From Burkholderia sp. 4M9327F10 (GTDB lineage Bacteria; Pseudomonadota; Gammaproteobacteria; Burkholderiales; Burkholderiaceae), in assembly GCF_005503145.1 (NCBI RefSeq), contig NZ_SCNV01000059.1, positions 1 to 52,006 on the forward strand: a DNA stretch of 52,006 nucleotides. Direction: 5' to 3'. Below are positions 45,309-52,006 of the stretch, in pieces (positions within the stretch are counted from its first letter, which is position 1; each line of letters begins with the position of its first letter). Position numbers and translations under genes: made by a program. Under the pieces are notes generated by a model that was not told where the DNA came from, made no database searches, and saw nothing but the letters and a program-made list of their open reading frames with translations.

Positions 45309-45815
45309 TCAAGCAGCAGAAGGCGACGTTGCTGTTTCAGCCGCACCAGGCGCGGGGTCGGCGAACTGCCCCAGCCGCTTGCCCATGCTGATCACAGCGT
45401 CCGCCCGATACCCGAGCGCCTCATAAAAAGCACGGATATCCTCCTTCGCTGACAGCACTTGCAGATTCACCTTCGGACAACCAAGTGCAGTCAGCGCCGC
45501 TTCCGCATGCGCGACGAGGCGCCTGGCGATGCCATGCCGCCGATACGCCGTGTCCACCGCGAGCGAATACATCCAGCCGCGGTGGCCGTCATAGCCCGCC
45601 ATCACCGTGCCGACCACACGTGCGTCGAGCACGGCGACAAAGAACAGCTCCGGCTGCGTTGTCATCTTGTTGGCGATCGACAGGTGCGGATTGCGCTGTG
45701 GCCTCGTCACGTCCCGGTACTCCGGAAACGCCTCTTGCCACAACGCGACCACGGCATCGGTGTCGCTGGTTTCGAAGCAGCGGATCGAGAGCGGTGTGGT
45801 CGTCGTCATCGTCAT
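45309..45815 (-). CDS. GNAT family N-acetyltransferase (YpeA-like)
   Basis: This 168-residue single acetyltransferase domain includes VVGTVMAGYDGHRGWMYSLAV and the acetyl-CoA loop YRRHGIARRLVAHAEAAL (about 91-108, the R/Q-x-x-G-x-A/G type), then FYEALGYRADAVISMGKRL. The pattern is that of the YpeA subgroup, whose substrate is not known. A low-complexity C-terminal tail (APGAAETATSPSAA) follows. The start may be at 45815 or two codons later. It begins 16 nt after the argD stop, so the two are likely cotranscribed. Confidence 0.9.
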   Translation of the reverse strand: MTMTTTTPLSIRCFETSDTDAVVALWQEAFPEYRDVTRPQRNPHLSIANKMTTQPELFFVAVLDARVVGTVMAGYDGHRGWMYSLAVDTAYRRHGIARRLVAHAEAALTALGCPKVNLQVLSAKEDIRAFYEALGYRADAVISMGKRLGQFADPAPGAAETATSPSAA

Positions 45816-45831
45816 GTGTGCTCCGGGCGAA

Positions 45832-47016
45832 TTACAGGGTGTCGAGAATCGAGCGCAGCATGGCCATCATCTGGTCGATTTCTTCGGTGGTTACGTTCAG
45901 GGCCGGCATGAAGCGCAACAGGTTCGGACGCGCGGCGTTGAGCAGCAAACCGTCCGGCTGCATGAGGCGGGCCTTCTCGACGATCTGGTTGCCGATGTCC
46001 TTGCCGAGCAGCAGCGCACGCAGCAGGCCTTCACCACGTTCGCCCGCAAAACCGCGCTCTTCCGACAGTTCGAGCAGCTTCGCGCGCAGATACTCGCCGC
46101 GGGCGCGCACGCCTTCGAGGAAACCCGGCGCGGTCAGTTGCGAGATCACCGAGTAGCCCACCGCCGTCATCAGCGGATTGCCGTTGTAGGTGCCGCCCTG
46201 GTCGCCGGCCTCGAACACTTCGACTGCCGCCTTGCAGAGCAGCGCCGCCAGCGGCACGCCGCCGCCGATACCCTTGCCGAGCGTCATGATGTCCGGCTCG
46301 ATGCCCGACAGTTCGTAGGCGAACAGCGTGCCGGCGCGCCCGCAGCCGCTTTGCACTTCGTCGACGATCAGCAGGATGTTGTGCTTCTGCGTCAGCGCGC
46401 GCAGTTGCTGCATGAATTCGCGCGTCGCCGGGATCACGCCGCCTTCGCCCTGGATCGGTTCGAGCATCACCGCGACGGTCTTGCCGTTGATGAGCTTTTC
46501 AACCGAGCCGATATCGTTCAGGTCGGCCTTCGGAAAGCCCGGCACTTGCGGTGCGTAGATCGTGTCCCAGCCCGGCTTGCCGCTTGCCGACATGGTGGCG
46601 AGCGTGCGGCCGTGGAAGCTGTGATCGAACGTGATGATCTCGTAGGCGCCGTCCTTGTGCTTCTTGCCCCACTTGCGCGCCAGCTTGATCGCGCCTTCGT
46701 TCGCTTCGGCGCCGCTGTTGGCGAAGAACACCTTGTCGAAGCAGCTATGTTGTGTGAGCAGGCCCGCGAGCTGTGCCATCGGCGCGTTGTAGAAGGCCGG
46801 CGACGGGTTGATCAGCAGTTGCGCCTGCTTGTTCAGCGCCTCGATCATGCCTTCGTTGCAGTGTCCGAGGCTGTTGACCGCCCAGCCCTGGATGAAGTCG
46901 AGGTAGCGCTTGCCGGTGTTGTCGTAGATCCACGAGCCCTTGCCGTGCGTGAAGACGATCTCGGGCCGGTTGGTGATGTACATCAGCGACTCGACGGGAT
47001 ACTCATTGAAATTCAT
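45832..47016 (-). CDS. argD: Acetylornithine aminotransferase
   Basis: This 394-residue class III PLP aminotransferase converts N-acetylglutamate semialdehyde to N-acetylornithine in arginine synthesis. The start is the ATG at 47016 (MNFNEYPVESLMYITNRPE). ANSGAEANEGAIKLARKWG near 99 is the PLP phosphate region. DHSFHGRTLATMSASG, EPIQGEGG and IVDEVQSGCGRAG near 217 follow. The PLP lysine is in DIMTLGKGIGGGVPLAA near 244. Wording fits ArgD/AstC, and other omega-aminotransferases (ornithine, GABA) are the alternative. It is preceded by an arginine-rich mini-ORF and a strong terminator, discussed as a possible attenuator. The GNAT gene follows. Confidence 0.9.
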   Translation of the reverse strand: MNFNEYPVESLMYITNRPEIVFTHGKGSWIYDNTGKRYLDFIQGWAVNSLGHCNEGMIEALNKQAQLLINPSPAFYNAPMAQLAGLLTQHSCFDKVFFANSGAEANEGAIKLARKWGKKHKDGAYEIITFDHSFHGRTLATMSASGKPGWDTIYAPQVPGFPKADLNDIGSVEKLINGKTVAVMLEPIQGEGGVIPATREFMQQLRALTQKHNILLIVDEVQSGCGRAGTLFAYELSGIEPDIMTLGKGIGGGVPLAALLCKAAVEVFEAGDQGGTYNGNPLMTAVGYSVISQLTAPGFLEGVRARGEYLRAKLLELSEERGFAGERGEGLLRALLLGKDIGNQIVEKARLMQPDGLLLNAARPNLLRFMPALNVTTEEIDQMMAMLRSILDTL

Positions 47017-47070
47017 GGCGGCAGGCTCCGGGCGTTGCAAGGGTGAAGGAACAAAAAGGGGGCGGAAAAA

Positions 47071-47099
47071 ACAAAAAAGCCACGGCATGCCGTGGCTTT
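47071..47099 (-). terminator. Strong intrinsic terminator in the argD leader
   Basis: The stem is a perfect 24-nt palindrome on 47076-47099 (AAAGCCACGGCA / TGCCGTGGCTTT). On the minus strand it runs into TTTTTTGTTTTTT. It ends about 60 nt before the argD ATG and 59 nt after the stop of the mini-ORF. Position and strand suit an attenuator. Confidence 0.85.
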
Positions 47100-47116
47100 C
47101 ATGATTCGAACAACAT

Positions 47117-47131
47117 GCGCCTGACTGGCGC
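47117..47131 (-). other. Hairpin between leader ORF and terminator
   Basis: GCGCC / GGCGC with a 5-nt loop lies between the arginine-rich mini-ORF and the argD leader terminator. Just upstream on the minus strand, GTCACGG (47136-47142) can pair, with one G-U, with CCGTGGC of the terminator's 3' arm. This gives a possible alternative fold. Confidence 0.4.
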
Positions 47132-47158
47132 GAATCCGTGACGAAGCCGGCGGCGTCC

Positions 47159-47209
47159 CTAAGGGAGCAGCGAGCGGCGACGTCGAAGTTCGGACTGGAT
47201 GCGGTTCAT
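47159..47209 (-). CDS. Putative arginine-rich leader peptide upstream of argD
   Basis: This 16-codon ORF reads MNRIQSELRRRRSLLP then TAG. Four successive arginine codons (CGA CGT CGC CGC, 47174-47185) lie in its second half, and five of 16 residues are Arg. No Shine-Dalgarno is visible. A promoter-like -10 ends only 7 nt before the ATG, so the transcript may be leaderless. It lies on the argD strand, 142 nt before argD, with a terminator hairpin in between. Leader peptides of attenuated biosynthetic operons carry runs of the end-product amino acid, as in trpL and hisL, which is the basis for the call. The ORF is too short to be judged by composition. Confidence 0.5.
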   Translation of the reverse strand: MNRIQSELRRRRSLLP

Positions 47210-47216
47210 GCGCGAA

Positions 47217-47246
47217 AGAATACGACAACGCGAGCACCGGTGTAAA
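47217..47246 (-). promoter_or_regulatory. Candidate sigma70 promoter of the argD leader
   Basis: On the minus strand TTTACA (47241-47246) and TATTCT (47217-47222) are separated by 18 nt. The expected start site falls at about 47209-47211, at the ATG of the mini-ORF. Confidence 0.45.
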
Positions 47247-47332
47247 CCATGAATTTCGCCTGCGGCGGATTTTTTAGTCCGCCGGGCAGGCTAGTCAGGC
47301 TGATGCAGCCAATCCTGGTAAGGGTTGGCCGG

Positions 47333-48364
47333 TTAAACCGGGTTCGCGAGGTCGGCTGCGCTCGTGAAGGAATCCGCGTAGAACTCGTCTTCCGGCAGGC
47401 CGTGGTGCTGCGTGAAATCGCGCTGCGCCGACTCGACCATCACCGGTGCGCCGCAGGCGTACACCTGATAACCCGACAAGTCTGGCAGGTCTTCGATGAC
47501 GCTGCGATGAACGAAGCCGGTGCGGCCCGTCCACGCGTCGCTCGGGTCCGGTTCAGAGAGCACCGGTACGAACTTGAAGTTCGGGATCTCGCGCGCCCAT
47601 TGCTCGGCCAGATCGAGCAGGTAGAGGTCTTTCTTGCGGCGTGCGCCCCAGTACAGCGTCATCGGCCGCTCGAGATTCTTGAACACCGCGTGCTCGACGA
47701 TAGCCTTCAGCGGCGCGAAGCCCGTGCCGGAGGCGAGCAGCACGATCGGCTTGTCCGAATCTTCGCGCAGGAAGAAGGTGCCGAGCGGCGCTTCGAAGCG
47801 CAGGATGTCGCGCTCTTTCATGGAGTTGAAGACGTGATCAGTGAACGCGCCGCCGGGCATATGACGGATGTGCAGCTCGATCGGACCTTCGACGTGCGGC
47901 GCATTCGCCATCGAATAGCTGCGGCGCTTGCCGTCCTTCAGGATGAACTCGAGATACTGGCCGGCGAGATATTGCAAACGCTCGTTGGCGGGCAGTTGCA
48001 GCTTCAATACGACGACGTCGTCGGCCTTGCGTTCGATCGCGTTCACACGGCACGGCAACTTCTTGACCTGCACGTCGCCCACACCCGCGACTTCACGGAT
48101 GTCGATCTCCAGATCGGAACACGGCGTGGCGCAGCAGAACAGCGCCATGCCGCGGGTTTTTTCGTCGTTCGACAGGGCTGACGACGAATGCTGGCGCTGT
48201 TCGACTTCGCCACTGACCACGGTGCCCTTGCAGGAGCCGCAGGCGCCGTTCTTGCAGCCGTACGGCAGACCGACGCCCTGGCGCAGGGCCGCGGTCAGGA
48301 CGGGTTCATCGGGTTCTACCTGAAACTGCCGGCCGCTTTGCCGGAGGGTTACATTAAATGCCAT
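47333..48364 (-). CDS. NAD(P)H-flavin reductase with N-terminal 2Fe-2S ferredoxin domain (AscD-like)
   Basis: This 343-residue electron-transfer protein has a plant-type [2Fe-2S] domain at 1-90. Cluster cysteines lie in YGCKNGACGSCKG near 37-46, with the last in ALFCCATPC near 75. The ferredoxin-reductase domain follows: the flavin site is RRSYSMANAP near 150, the NAD(P) part is LLASGTGFAPLKAIVEHA near 210 and the end is YACGAPVMVESAQRDF. The order and length are those of CDP-6-deoxy-3,4-glucoseen reductase (AscD/E3) and phenol or toluene monooxygenase reductases. No dideoxysugar or oxygenase genes are nearby, so the partner is unknown. It is divergent from the SDR-like gene across 67 bp. Confidence 0.9.
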   Translation of the reverse strand: MAFNVTLRQSGRQFQVEPDEPVLTAALRQGVGLPYGCKNGACGSCKGTVVSGEVEQRQHSSSALSNDEKTRGMALFCCATPCSDLEIDIREVAGVGDVQVKKLPCRVNAIERKADDVVVLKLQLPANERLQYLAGQYLEFILKDGKRRSYSMANAPHVEGPIELHIRHMPGGAFTDHVFNSMKERDILRFEAPLGTFFLREDSDKPIVLLASGTGFAPLKAIVEHAVFKNLERPMTLYWGARRKKDLYLLDLAEQWAREIPNFKFVPVLSEPDPSDAWTGRTGFVHRSVIEDLPDLSGYQVYACGAPVMVESAQRDFTQHHGLPEDEFYADSFTSAADLANPV

Positions 48365-48431
48365 AGCGTATTCGAGTTCGAAGAGTCGGTAATCGGTGCG
48401 AGCCGCCCCTGACGGCTACAATGCGTCCACC

Positions 48432-49490
48432 ATGAAATCCACACGAAACTTGCGCCGCCGGCGCGTGCTCATTGTGGGCTGCGGCGATGTCGGCATGCGT
48501 TGCGCCGCGTTGCTGCAGCCGCGCGCGCATCTGTTTGCGCTTACGACCCAGCCGGCCCGTTGCGCCGAATTGCGCGCGGCGGGCGTAACGCCGCTTGTCG
48601 GCGATCTCGATGTCCCCCGCAGCCTGAAGCGGCTGGCGGGCATCGCGCCGATAGTGCTGCATCTGGCCCCGCCGCAAAAGACCGGCGACGACGATCGCCG
48701 GACACGGGCGTTGCTTGGCGCCCTTGGCGCCCGCCGCTACGGGCCTGCACGCAGTGCGGTCACGCCGGTAGCGCGTTTGCGCCGCCTTCGCGGTGCATGG
48801 ATGGAACGCAAAACAGCCAATATTGTACCCGACGGGGTAGGGCGCTCCGCTGCTTCGCGGCCTCCGGTGCGTATGGTTTACGCCAGCACGACGGGGGTAT
48901 ACGGCGACTGCGGCGGCGCGCTGATCGACGAAACGCGTACGGTGCGTCCGGCCAATCCACGGGCGATGCGGCGTGTCTCGGCGGAACAGCAATTGCGCCG
49001 CGCGACTGCGCGCGGCGCCGTGCAGGCGAGCATTGCGCGCATTCCCGGCATCTACGCGGGCAACCGCTTGCCGCTGGCGCGGCTGCACAAGCGTACCCCC
49101 GCGTTGACCGAAGCCGACGACGTCTACACGAGCCACATCCACGCCGACGATCTCGCCGCGATTCTGGTGCGGATGATGAGGCTCGGCCGGCGCGGGCGGG
49201 TGGTGCATGCCGCGGACGATACGACCTTGAAAATGGGCGAGTACTTTGATCTGGTGGCTGACGCGTATGATCTCGAGCGCGCGCCGCGCATTTCCCGGGC
49301 GCAGGCCGAGGCGCAGATCGACCCGATGATGTTGTCGTTCATGCGTGAATCGCGGCGGCTCGTGAATGAGCGGATGAAGCGCGAGTTGCGGGTGCAGTTG
49401 CGCTATCCGACCGTGGCGGATTTTCTGCAGAGTGCGCACGCTAACGCGATAACCGGCGGACCAATCCCGCCCGCTGATGCAGTGCCATAA
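48432..49490 (+). CDS. SDR-like NAD(P)-binding protein (epimerase/YeeZ type), catalytic YxxxK not seen
   Basis: This 352-residue protein starts at the ATG at 48432 (MKSTRNLRRRRVLIVGCGDVG). The Rossmann loop VGCGDVG is near 15-21. VYASTTGVYGDCGGALIDE near 152 is the extended-SDR active-site strand, and ARIPGIYAGNRLPLARL is near 206. HADDLAAILVRMM is near 238. The usual YxxxK after the STTGVYG strand is not visible; the segment reads ANPRAMRRVSAEQQL. An Arg-rich stretch (about 84-140) looks like an insertion relative to YeeZ-type proteins. Substrate and even catalytic activity are uncertain; a binding or regulatory role is possible. Confidence 0.8.
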   Translation: MKSTRNLRRRRVLIVGCGDVGMRCAALLQPRAHLFALTTQPARCAELRAAGVTPLVGDLDVPRSLKRLAGIAPIVLHLAPPQKTGDDDRRTRALLGALGARRYGPARSAVTPVARLRRLRGAWMERKTANIVPDGVGRSAASRPPVRMVYASTTGVYGDCGGALIDETRTVRPANPRAMRRVSAEQQLRRATARGAVQASIARIPGIYAGNRLPLARLHKRTPALTEADDVYTSHIHADDLAAILVRMMRLGRRGRVVHAADDTTLKMGEYFDLVADAYDLERAPRISRAQAEAQIDPMMLSFMRESRRLVNERMKRELRVQLRYPTVADFLQSAHANAITGGPIPPADAVP

Positions 49491-49557
49491 ACTCCGTAAG
49501 CGCCACGTGCGCCGCCGTGTGCACCGCTCTGTGCACCGTAAGGCATGCAGATCAATC

Positions 49558-49746
49558 TCAGGTGAGCGCCGGCAGTGCTTCCAGCAACAGGAAGCACAGC
49601 ATGGCGCCGATCAGCGCACCGATCAGGCTCGGATGATACTTGTGGCGCAGATGCATCACGACCAGCAGAACGCCGACCACGACTGCCGCCATGCAGACAA
49701 ACGCAATCATCGCGGCCGAGATCTCGAACGAAGTGTGGGTGATCAT
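49558..49746 (-). CDS. Small membrane protein, two transmembrane segments
   Basis: This 62-residue protein starts at the ATG at 49746 with GGGAGGAG about 6 nt upstream. Segment 1 is about residues 10-31 (SAAMIAFVCMAAVVVGVLLVVM). The loop HLRHKYHPS is basic and His-containing. Segment 2 is about 41-59 (LIGALIGAMLCFLLLEALPA). The family is not recognised. The good ribosome binding site and coherent hydropathy argue that it is real. The inner membrane is the likely location. Confidence 0.7.
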   Translation of the reverse strand: MITHTSFEISAAMIAFVCMAAVVVGVLLVVMHLRHKYHPSLIGALIGAMLCFLLLEALPALT

Positions 49747-49947
49747 GGCGCTCCTCCCTGAAACCTTTGTACTCGTTGTTTAATCGAGTATAAAGCGACT
49801 TGTCAGGAAGGGCATGCTGCGACGCAGCGCAAATAGCGCGGAAAAGGGCTGATAGAGGAAGCCCTCGGTTGGGCTGCGCACGCGGGGCGCCCGACGCTGC
49901 GGGGCTGTGCGGTTCGGTTTGCTGCCGGTTACCTGATCGTTACTTGT

Positions 49948-50652
49948 TTACCCGCTCCGTAAAGATCCGAGGTCGGCTTCGTCGAGCCATTGCCATGCGC
50001 CAACGGCGAGCGTCGCAGGCAGGCTGAGGCCGCCGATCCGCTCGCGATGCAGCGCCTCGACGCGGTTGCCTGCCGCCGCAACCATCCGCTTGACCTGGTG
50101 GTATTTGCCTTCCAGCACGGTGAGTTCCAGCGCGTGTTCGCTGCGCGCCTGCGCGGCGACCGCGGCAATCGGTTTCGGTTCGCCGTGCAGCAGCACGCCG
50201 GTGCGCAACGCGCCGAGTTGCGCATCGTCGAGCGGGTGGCGGGTGGTCGCGACGTAGACCTTCGGCACCTTGCGTTTGGGCGAGGTGAAGGCGTGGACGA
50301 ACTTGCCGTCGTCGGAGAGCAGCAGCAGCCCGGTCGTATCCTGATCGAGCCGGCCTACGCATTGCACGCCACGCTCGGCGAATTGCGGCGGCAGCAGGTT
50401 GAACACGCTCAGGTGGTGCTGCGGTTCGCGCGAGCACTCATAGCCCGCGGGCTTGTTGAGCAGCAGGTAGGCGTGTTCGCGGTAGGGCCAGGTGGTGCCG
50501 TCGACCGTGAAGTTGAGCGCCTCGGTCGAGAGGTCGGCATCCGGGTCGTCGTGGACAACGCCGTTAATCGTCACGCGGCCATCGGCGATCAGCGTACGGC
50601 ATTGACGTCGTGAGCCGAAACCCTGGGTGAAAAGAACGCTTTCGAGATTCAT
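49948..50652 (-). CDS. rsuA: 16S rRNA pseudouridine synthase, RsuA-like
   Basis: This 234-residue enzyme should make pseudouridine 516 in 16S rRNA. An N-terminal S4 RNA-binding domain (about 1-60: GFGSRRQCRTLIADGRVTIN) precedes the catalytic domain. The catalytic Asp is in VGRLDQDTTGLLLLSDDG near 104, and VLEGKYHQVKRMVAAAGNRVEALHR is near 180. The S4 domain and the DQDT wording favour RsuA over RluB/E/F. It stands alone on the minus strand. Confidence 0.92.
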   Translation of the reverse strand: MNLESVLFTQGFGSRRQCRTLIADGRVTINGVVHDDPDADLSTEALNFTVDGTTWPYREHAYLLLNKPAGYECSREPQHHLSVFNLLPPQFAERGVQCVGRLDQDTTGLLLLSDDGKFVHAFTSPKRKVPKVYVATTRHPLDDAQLGALRTGVLLHGEPKPIAAVAAQARSEHALELTVLEGKYHQVKRMVAAAGNRVEALHRERIGGLSLPATLAVGAWQWLDEADLGSLRSG

Positions 50653-50762
50653 GGGGAGCGAGAGAACGGCAGGGCGAAAAGCAGGCGACGGACCGCAGCC
50701 CGTCGCTTCGCGTGCATTCTACCCGTCGTCCGCGCTTCGGCGTCCCGCTCACCGATTGCGGG

Positions 50763-51584
50763 TCATTGCACGCCCGCGCGCCGCTCCACGAAACGCCGCA
50801 CATAGTCGTCGGCCGGGCGCGTGAGGATCTCGTTCGGCGTGCCTTCCTGCACCAGCGTGCCGTCGCGCAGGATCGCAATGCGGTTGCCGATGCGCAGCGC
50901 CTCGTCCAGGTCATGCGTGATGAACACGATGGTCTTGTTCAGCGTGGCCTGCAACTGCAGCAACTGGTCCTGCATTTCCGTGCGGATCAGCGGATCGAGC
51001 GCGCTGAACGCCTCGTCCATCAGCAGCACGTCGGTGTCGGCGGCGAGCGCGCGAGCGAGGCCCACGCGCTGGCGCATGCCTCCCGACAGTTCGTCCGGAT
51101 AGTGCTCGCCGTAGCCGTTCAGGCCCACCTTGCCGAGCCACGTGCGTGCTTTTTCATTCGCCTCGGCCTTGCCCTCGCCACGGGTGCGCAACGCGTAGGC
51201 CGTGTTGTCGAGCACGGTCTGGTGCGGCAGCAGGCCAAAGTTCTGGAACACCATGCTGACCTTGTAGCGGCGCAGCTCGCGCAGGCCGTGCGGGTTGAGC
51301 TTGATGACGTCCGAGCCGTCGATCACGATCTCGCCCGCGGTCGGCTCGATCAGCCGGTTGAAGTGGCGCACGAGTGTGGACTTGCCGGAGCCCGACAGGC
51401 CCATGATCACGTAGATCTCGCCCGAGCCGATGCTCAGGCTGACGTCGTTCAGGCCGACGTTGCAGCCGGTCTGCGCGAGCACGTCGGCCTTGCCCTTGCC
51501 GCCTTTGAGCAGGTCAAGCACGCGTGCGTGGCCGGTCTCGGGGCCGAACAGCTTGTAGACGTGTTTGACTTCGATTGCTGCCAT
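50763..51584 (-). CDS. Choline/glycine betaine-type ABC transporter ATP-binding protein (ProV/ChoV-like)
   Basis: This 273-residue ATPase has Walker A GLSGSGKSTLVRHFN near 62-76 and Q-loop MVFQNFGLLPHQTVLDN near 110. The signature is ELSGGMRQRVGLARAL near 165 and Walker B is LLMDEAFSALDPL near 187. The N-terminal KHVYKLFGP and the long loop LKGGKGKADVLAQTGCNVGLND are typical of ProV/ChoV. E. coli ProV has about 400 residues with tandem CBS domains, while this one ends after the ATPase domain like Sinorhizobium ChoV. It lies 116 nt after the permease gene. Osmoprotectant or choline import is the likely role. Confidence 0.92.
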   Translation of the reverse strand: MAAIEVKHVYKLFGPETGHARVLDLLKGGKGKADVLAQTGCNVGLNDVSLSIGSGEIYVIMGLSGSGKSTLVRHFNRLIEPTAGEIVIDGSDVIKLNPHGLRELRRYKVSMVFQNFGLLPHQTVLDNTAYALRTRGEGKAEANEKARTWLGKVGLNGYGEHYPDELSGGMRQRVGLARALAADTDVLLMDEAFSALDPLIRTEMQDQLLQLQATLNKTIVFITHDLDEALRIGNRIAILRDGTLVQEGTPNEILTRPADDYVRRFVERRAGVQ

Positions 51585-51700
51585 GTCTGTCTCCTGTGTC
51601 GACCGGAGTCCGCGCTTTCGGGCGTGGCTCCGGTCCCATGCAACGCGGTCCCTGATTTTCCGGCCGTGGCCGGGGATGGCGGGGCCCGCTGACCGCTGTC

Positions 51701-52006
51701 TTACTTCGCCGGACGGGTTTCAAGCCCGCTCTGGCCGGCATCGCCGTGAGCGGCTTCGTCCGCCCCGGCTTCGGTCGCCGCGACCTTGTACGGCACGCGC
51801 GACACCGCCTTGGCGCGGCGGCGCAGCGACATCAGGCGTCGCGTGCGGCGGTCCTGTCCGTAGCCCTGGCTGATGCGGTCGATCACGATCGCGAGGATCA
51901 CGATGGCAATCCCGGCCTGCGTGCCCTTGCCGACATCGAGCGTCTGGATGCCCGCCAGCACATCTTCACCCAGCCCGCGTGCGCCGATCATCGAGGCGAT
52001 CACCAC
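51701..52006 (-). CDS. Choline/glycine betaine-type ABC transporter permease (ProW/ChoW-like), C-terminal part
   Basis: Only the last 101 residues lie in the window; the frame is open to the right edge and the true start is outside. MVIASMIGARGLGEDVLAGIQTLDVG is the conserved ATPase-contact region of ProW-type permeases. One membrane segment follows (GIAIVILAIVIDRISQGYG), then a hydrophilic tail of about 45 residues (RRTRRLMSLRRRAK ... ETRPAK). It is upstream of the ATPase gene in the same operon. Confidence 0.9.
   Translation of the reverse strand: MVIASMIGARGLGEDVLAGIQTLDVGKGTQAGIAIVILAIVIDRISQGYGQDRRTRRLMSLRRRAKAVSRVPYKVAATEAGADEAAHGDAGQSGLETRPAK

Noticed and set aside
47013..47237. 74-codon minus-strand frame through the argD leader
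   Set aside because: It runs through the perfect terminator stem and stops just inside argD; no ribosome binding site. The 16-codon ORF in another frame fits the leader context better.
47264..47283. GGCGGA/TCCGCC hairpin as terminator of the flavin reductase gene
   Set aside because: The A/T-rich tract lies in the loop and there is no T-run after the stem on the minus strand.

Overview
The window is a piece of a high-GC betaproteobacterial chromosome, most likely Burkholderia or Paraburkholderia. This rests on base composition, on the protein families, and on gene neighbourhoods such as desaturase-nadA-nadC facing nadB, ribF-ileS-lspA-coaBC-dut, clpS-clpA, rpmB-rpmG-radC and fkpB-ispH. These placements come from memory of the families, not from a search. 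There is no rRNA, tRNA, CRISPR array, insertion sequence or prophage that I can see. Nearly all of the window is housekeeping DNA.

Layout. 1-488 is the 5' part of a secreted Gly/Ala-rich protein running off the left edge. 1040-6762 is a complete peptide-type ABC importer operon (Tat-exported binding protein, two permeases, one fused double ATPase). 7135-10348 holds a stand-alone fusA, a secreted DUF192 protein and a tiny Ala/Lys-rich exported protein. 10732-12947 has an RluE-type pseudouridine synthase divergent from icd, with a 26-bp perfect palindrome between them. 13445-16575 has an orphan GT-A-like protein, then a Cys/His-rich secreted protein beside a CueO-like multicopper oxidase. 16738-20133 has a cold shock protein divergent from clpS-clpA. 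20261-27596, all on the minus strand, reads ribF, ileS, lspA, coaBC, a flavin monooxygenase and dut. 27761-31124 reads purN, an RsmB-type methyltransferase and an MscS channel. 31408-36483 has a fatty acid desaturase and nadA-nadC facing nadB. 36685-38169 reads rpmB, rpmG and radC on the minus strand. 38359-39776 is fkpB-ispH. 40318-45128 is a branched-chain amino acid ABC operon whose binding-protein gene looks decayed. 45309-47016 is argD plus a GNAT acetyltransferase. 47333-49490 has a 2Fe-2S flavin reductase divergent from an atypical SDR protein. 49558-52006 has a small membrane protein, rsuA, and the ATPase and permease end of a choline/betaine-type importer.

The most interesting signal is upstream of argD, an arginine biosynthesis gene. 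A sigma70-like promoter is followed within 7 nt by a 16-codon ORF containing four consecutive arginine codons. A perfect 24-nt terminator stem with a T-rich tail then comes just before argD. This has the architecture of a translation-coupled transcription attenuator sensing arginine. I know of no described arginine leader peptide of this kind in proteobacteria, though I could not check. Other leads are the palindrome at icd, the internally deleted LivK-like gene ahead of livHMGF, and an operator-like inverted repeat plus UUUGGUUR-type repeats before the desaturase.
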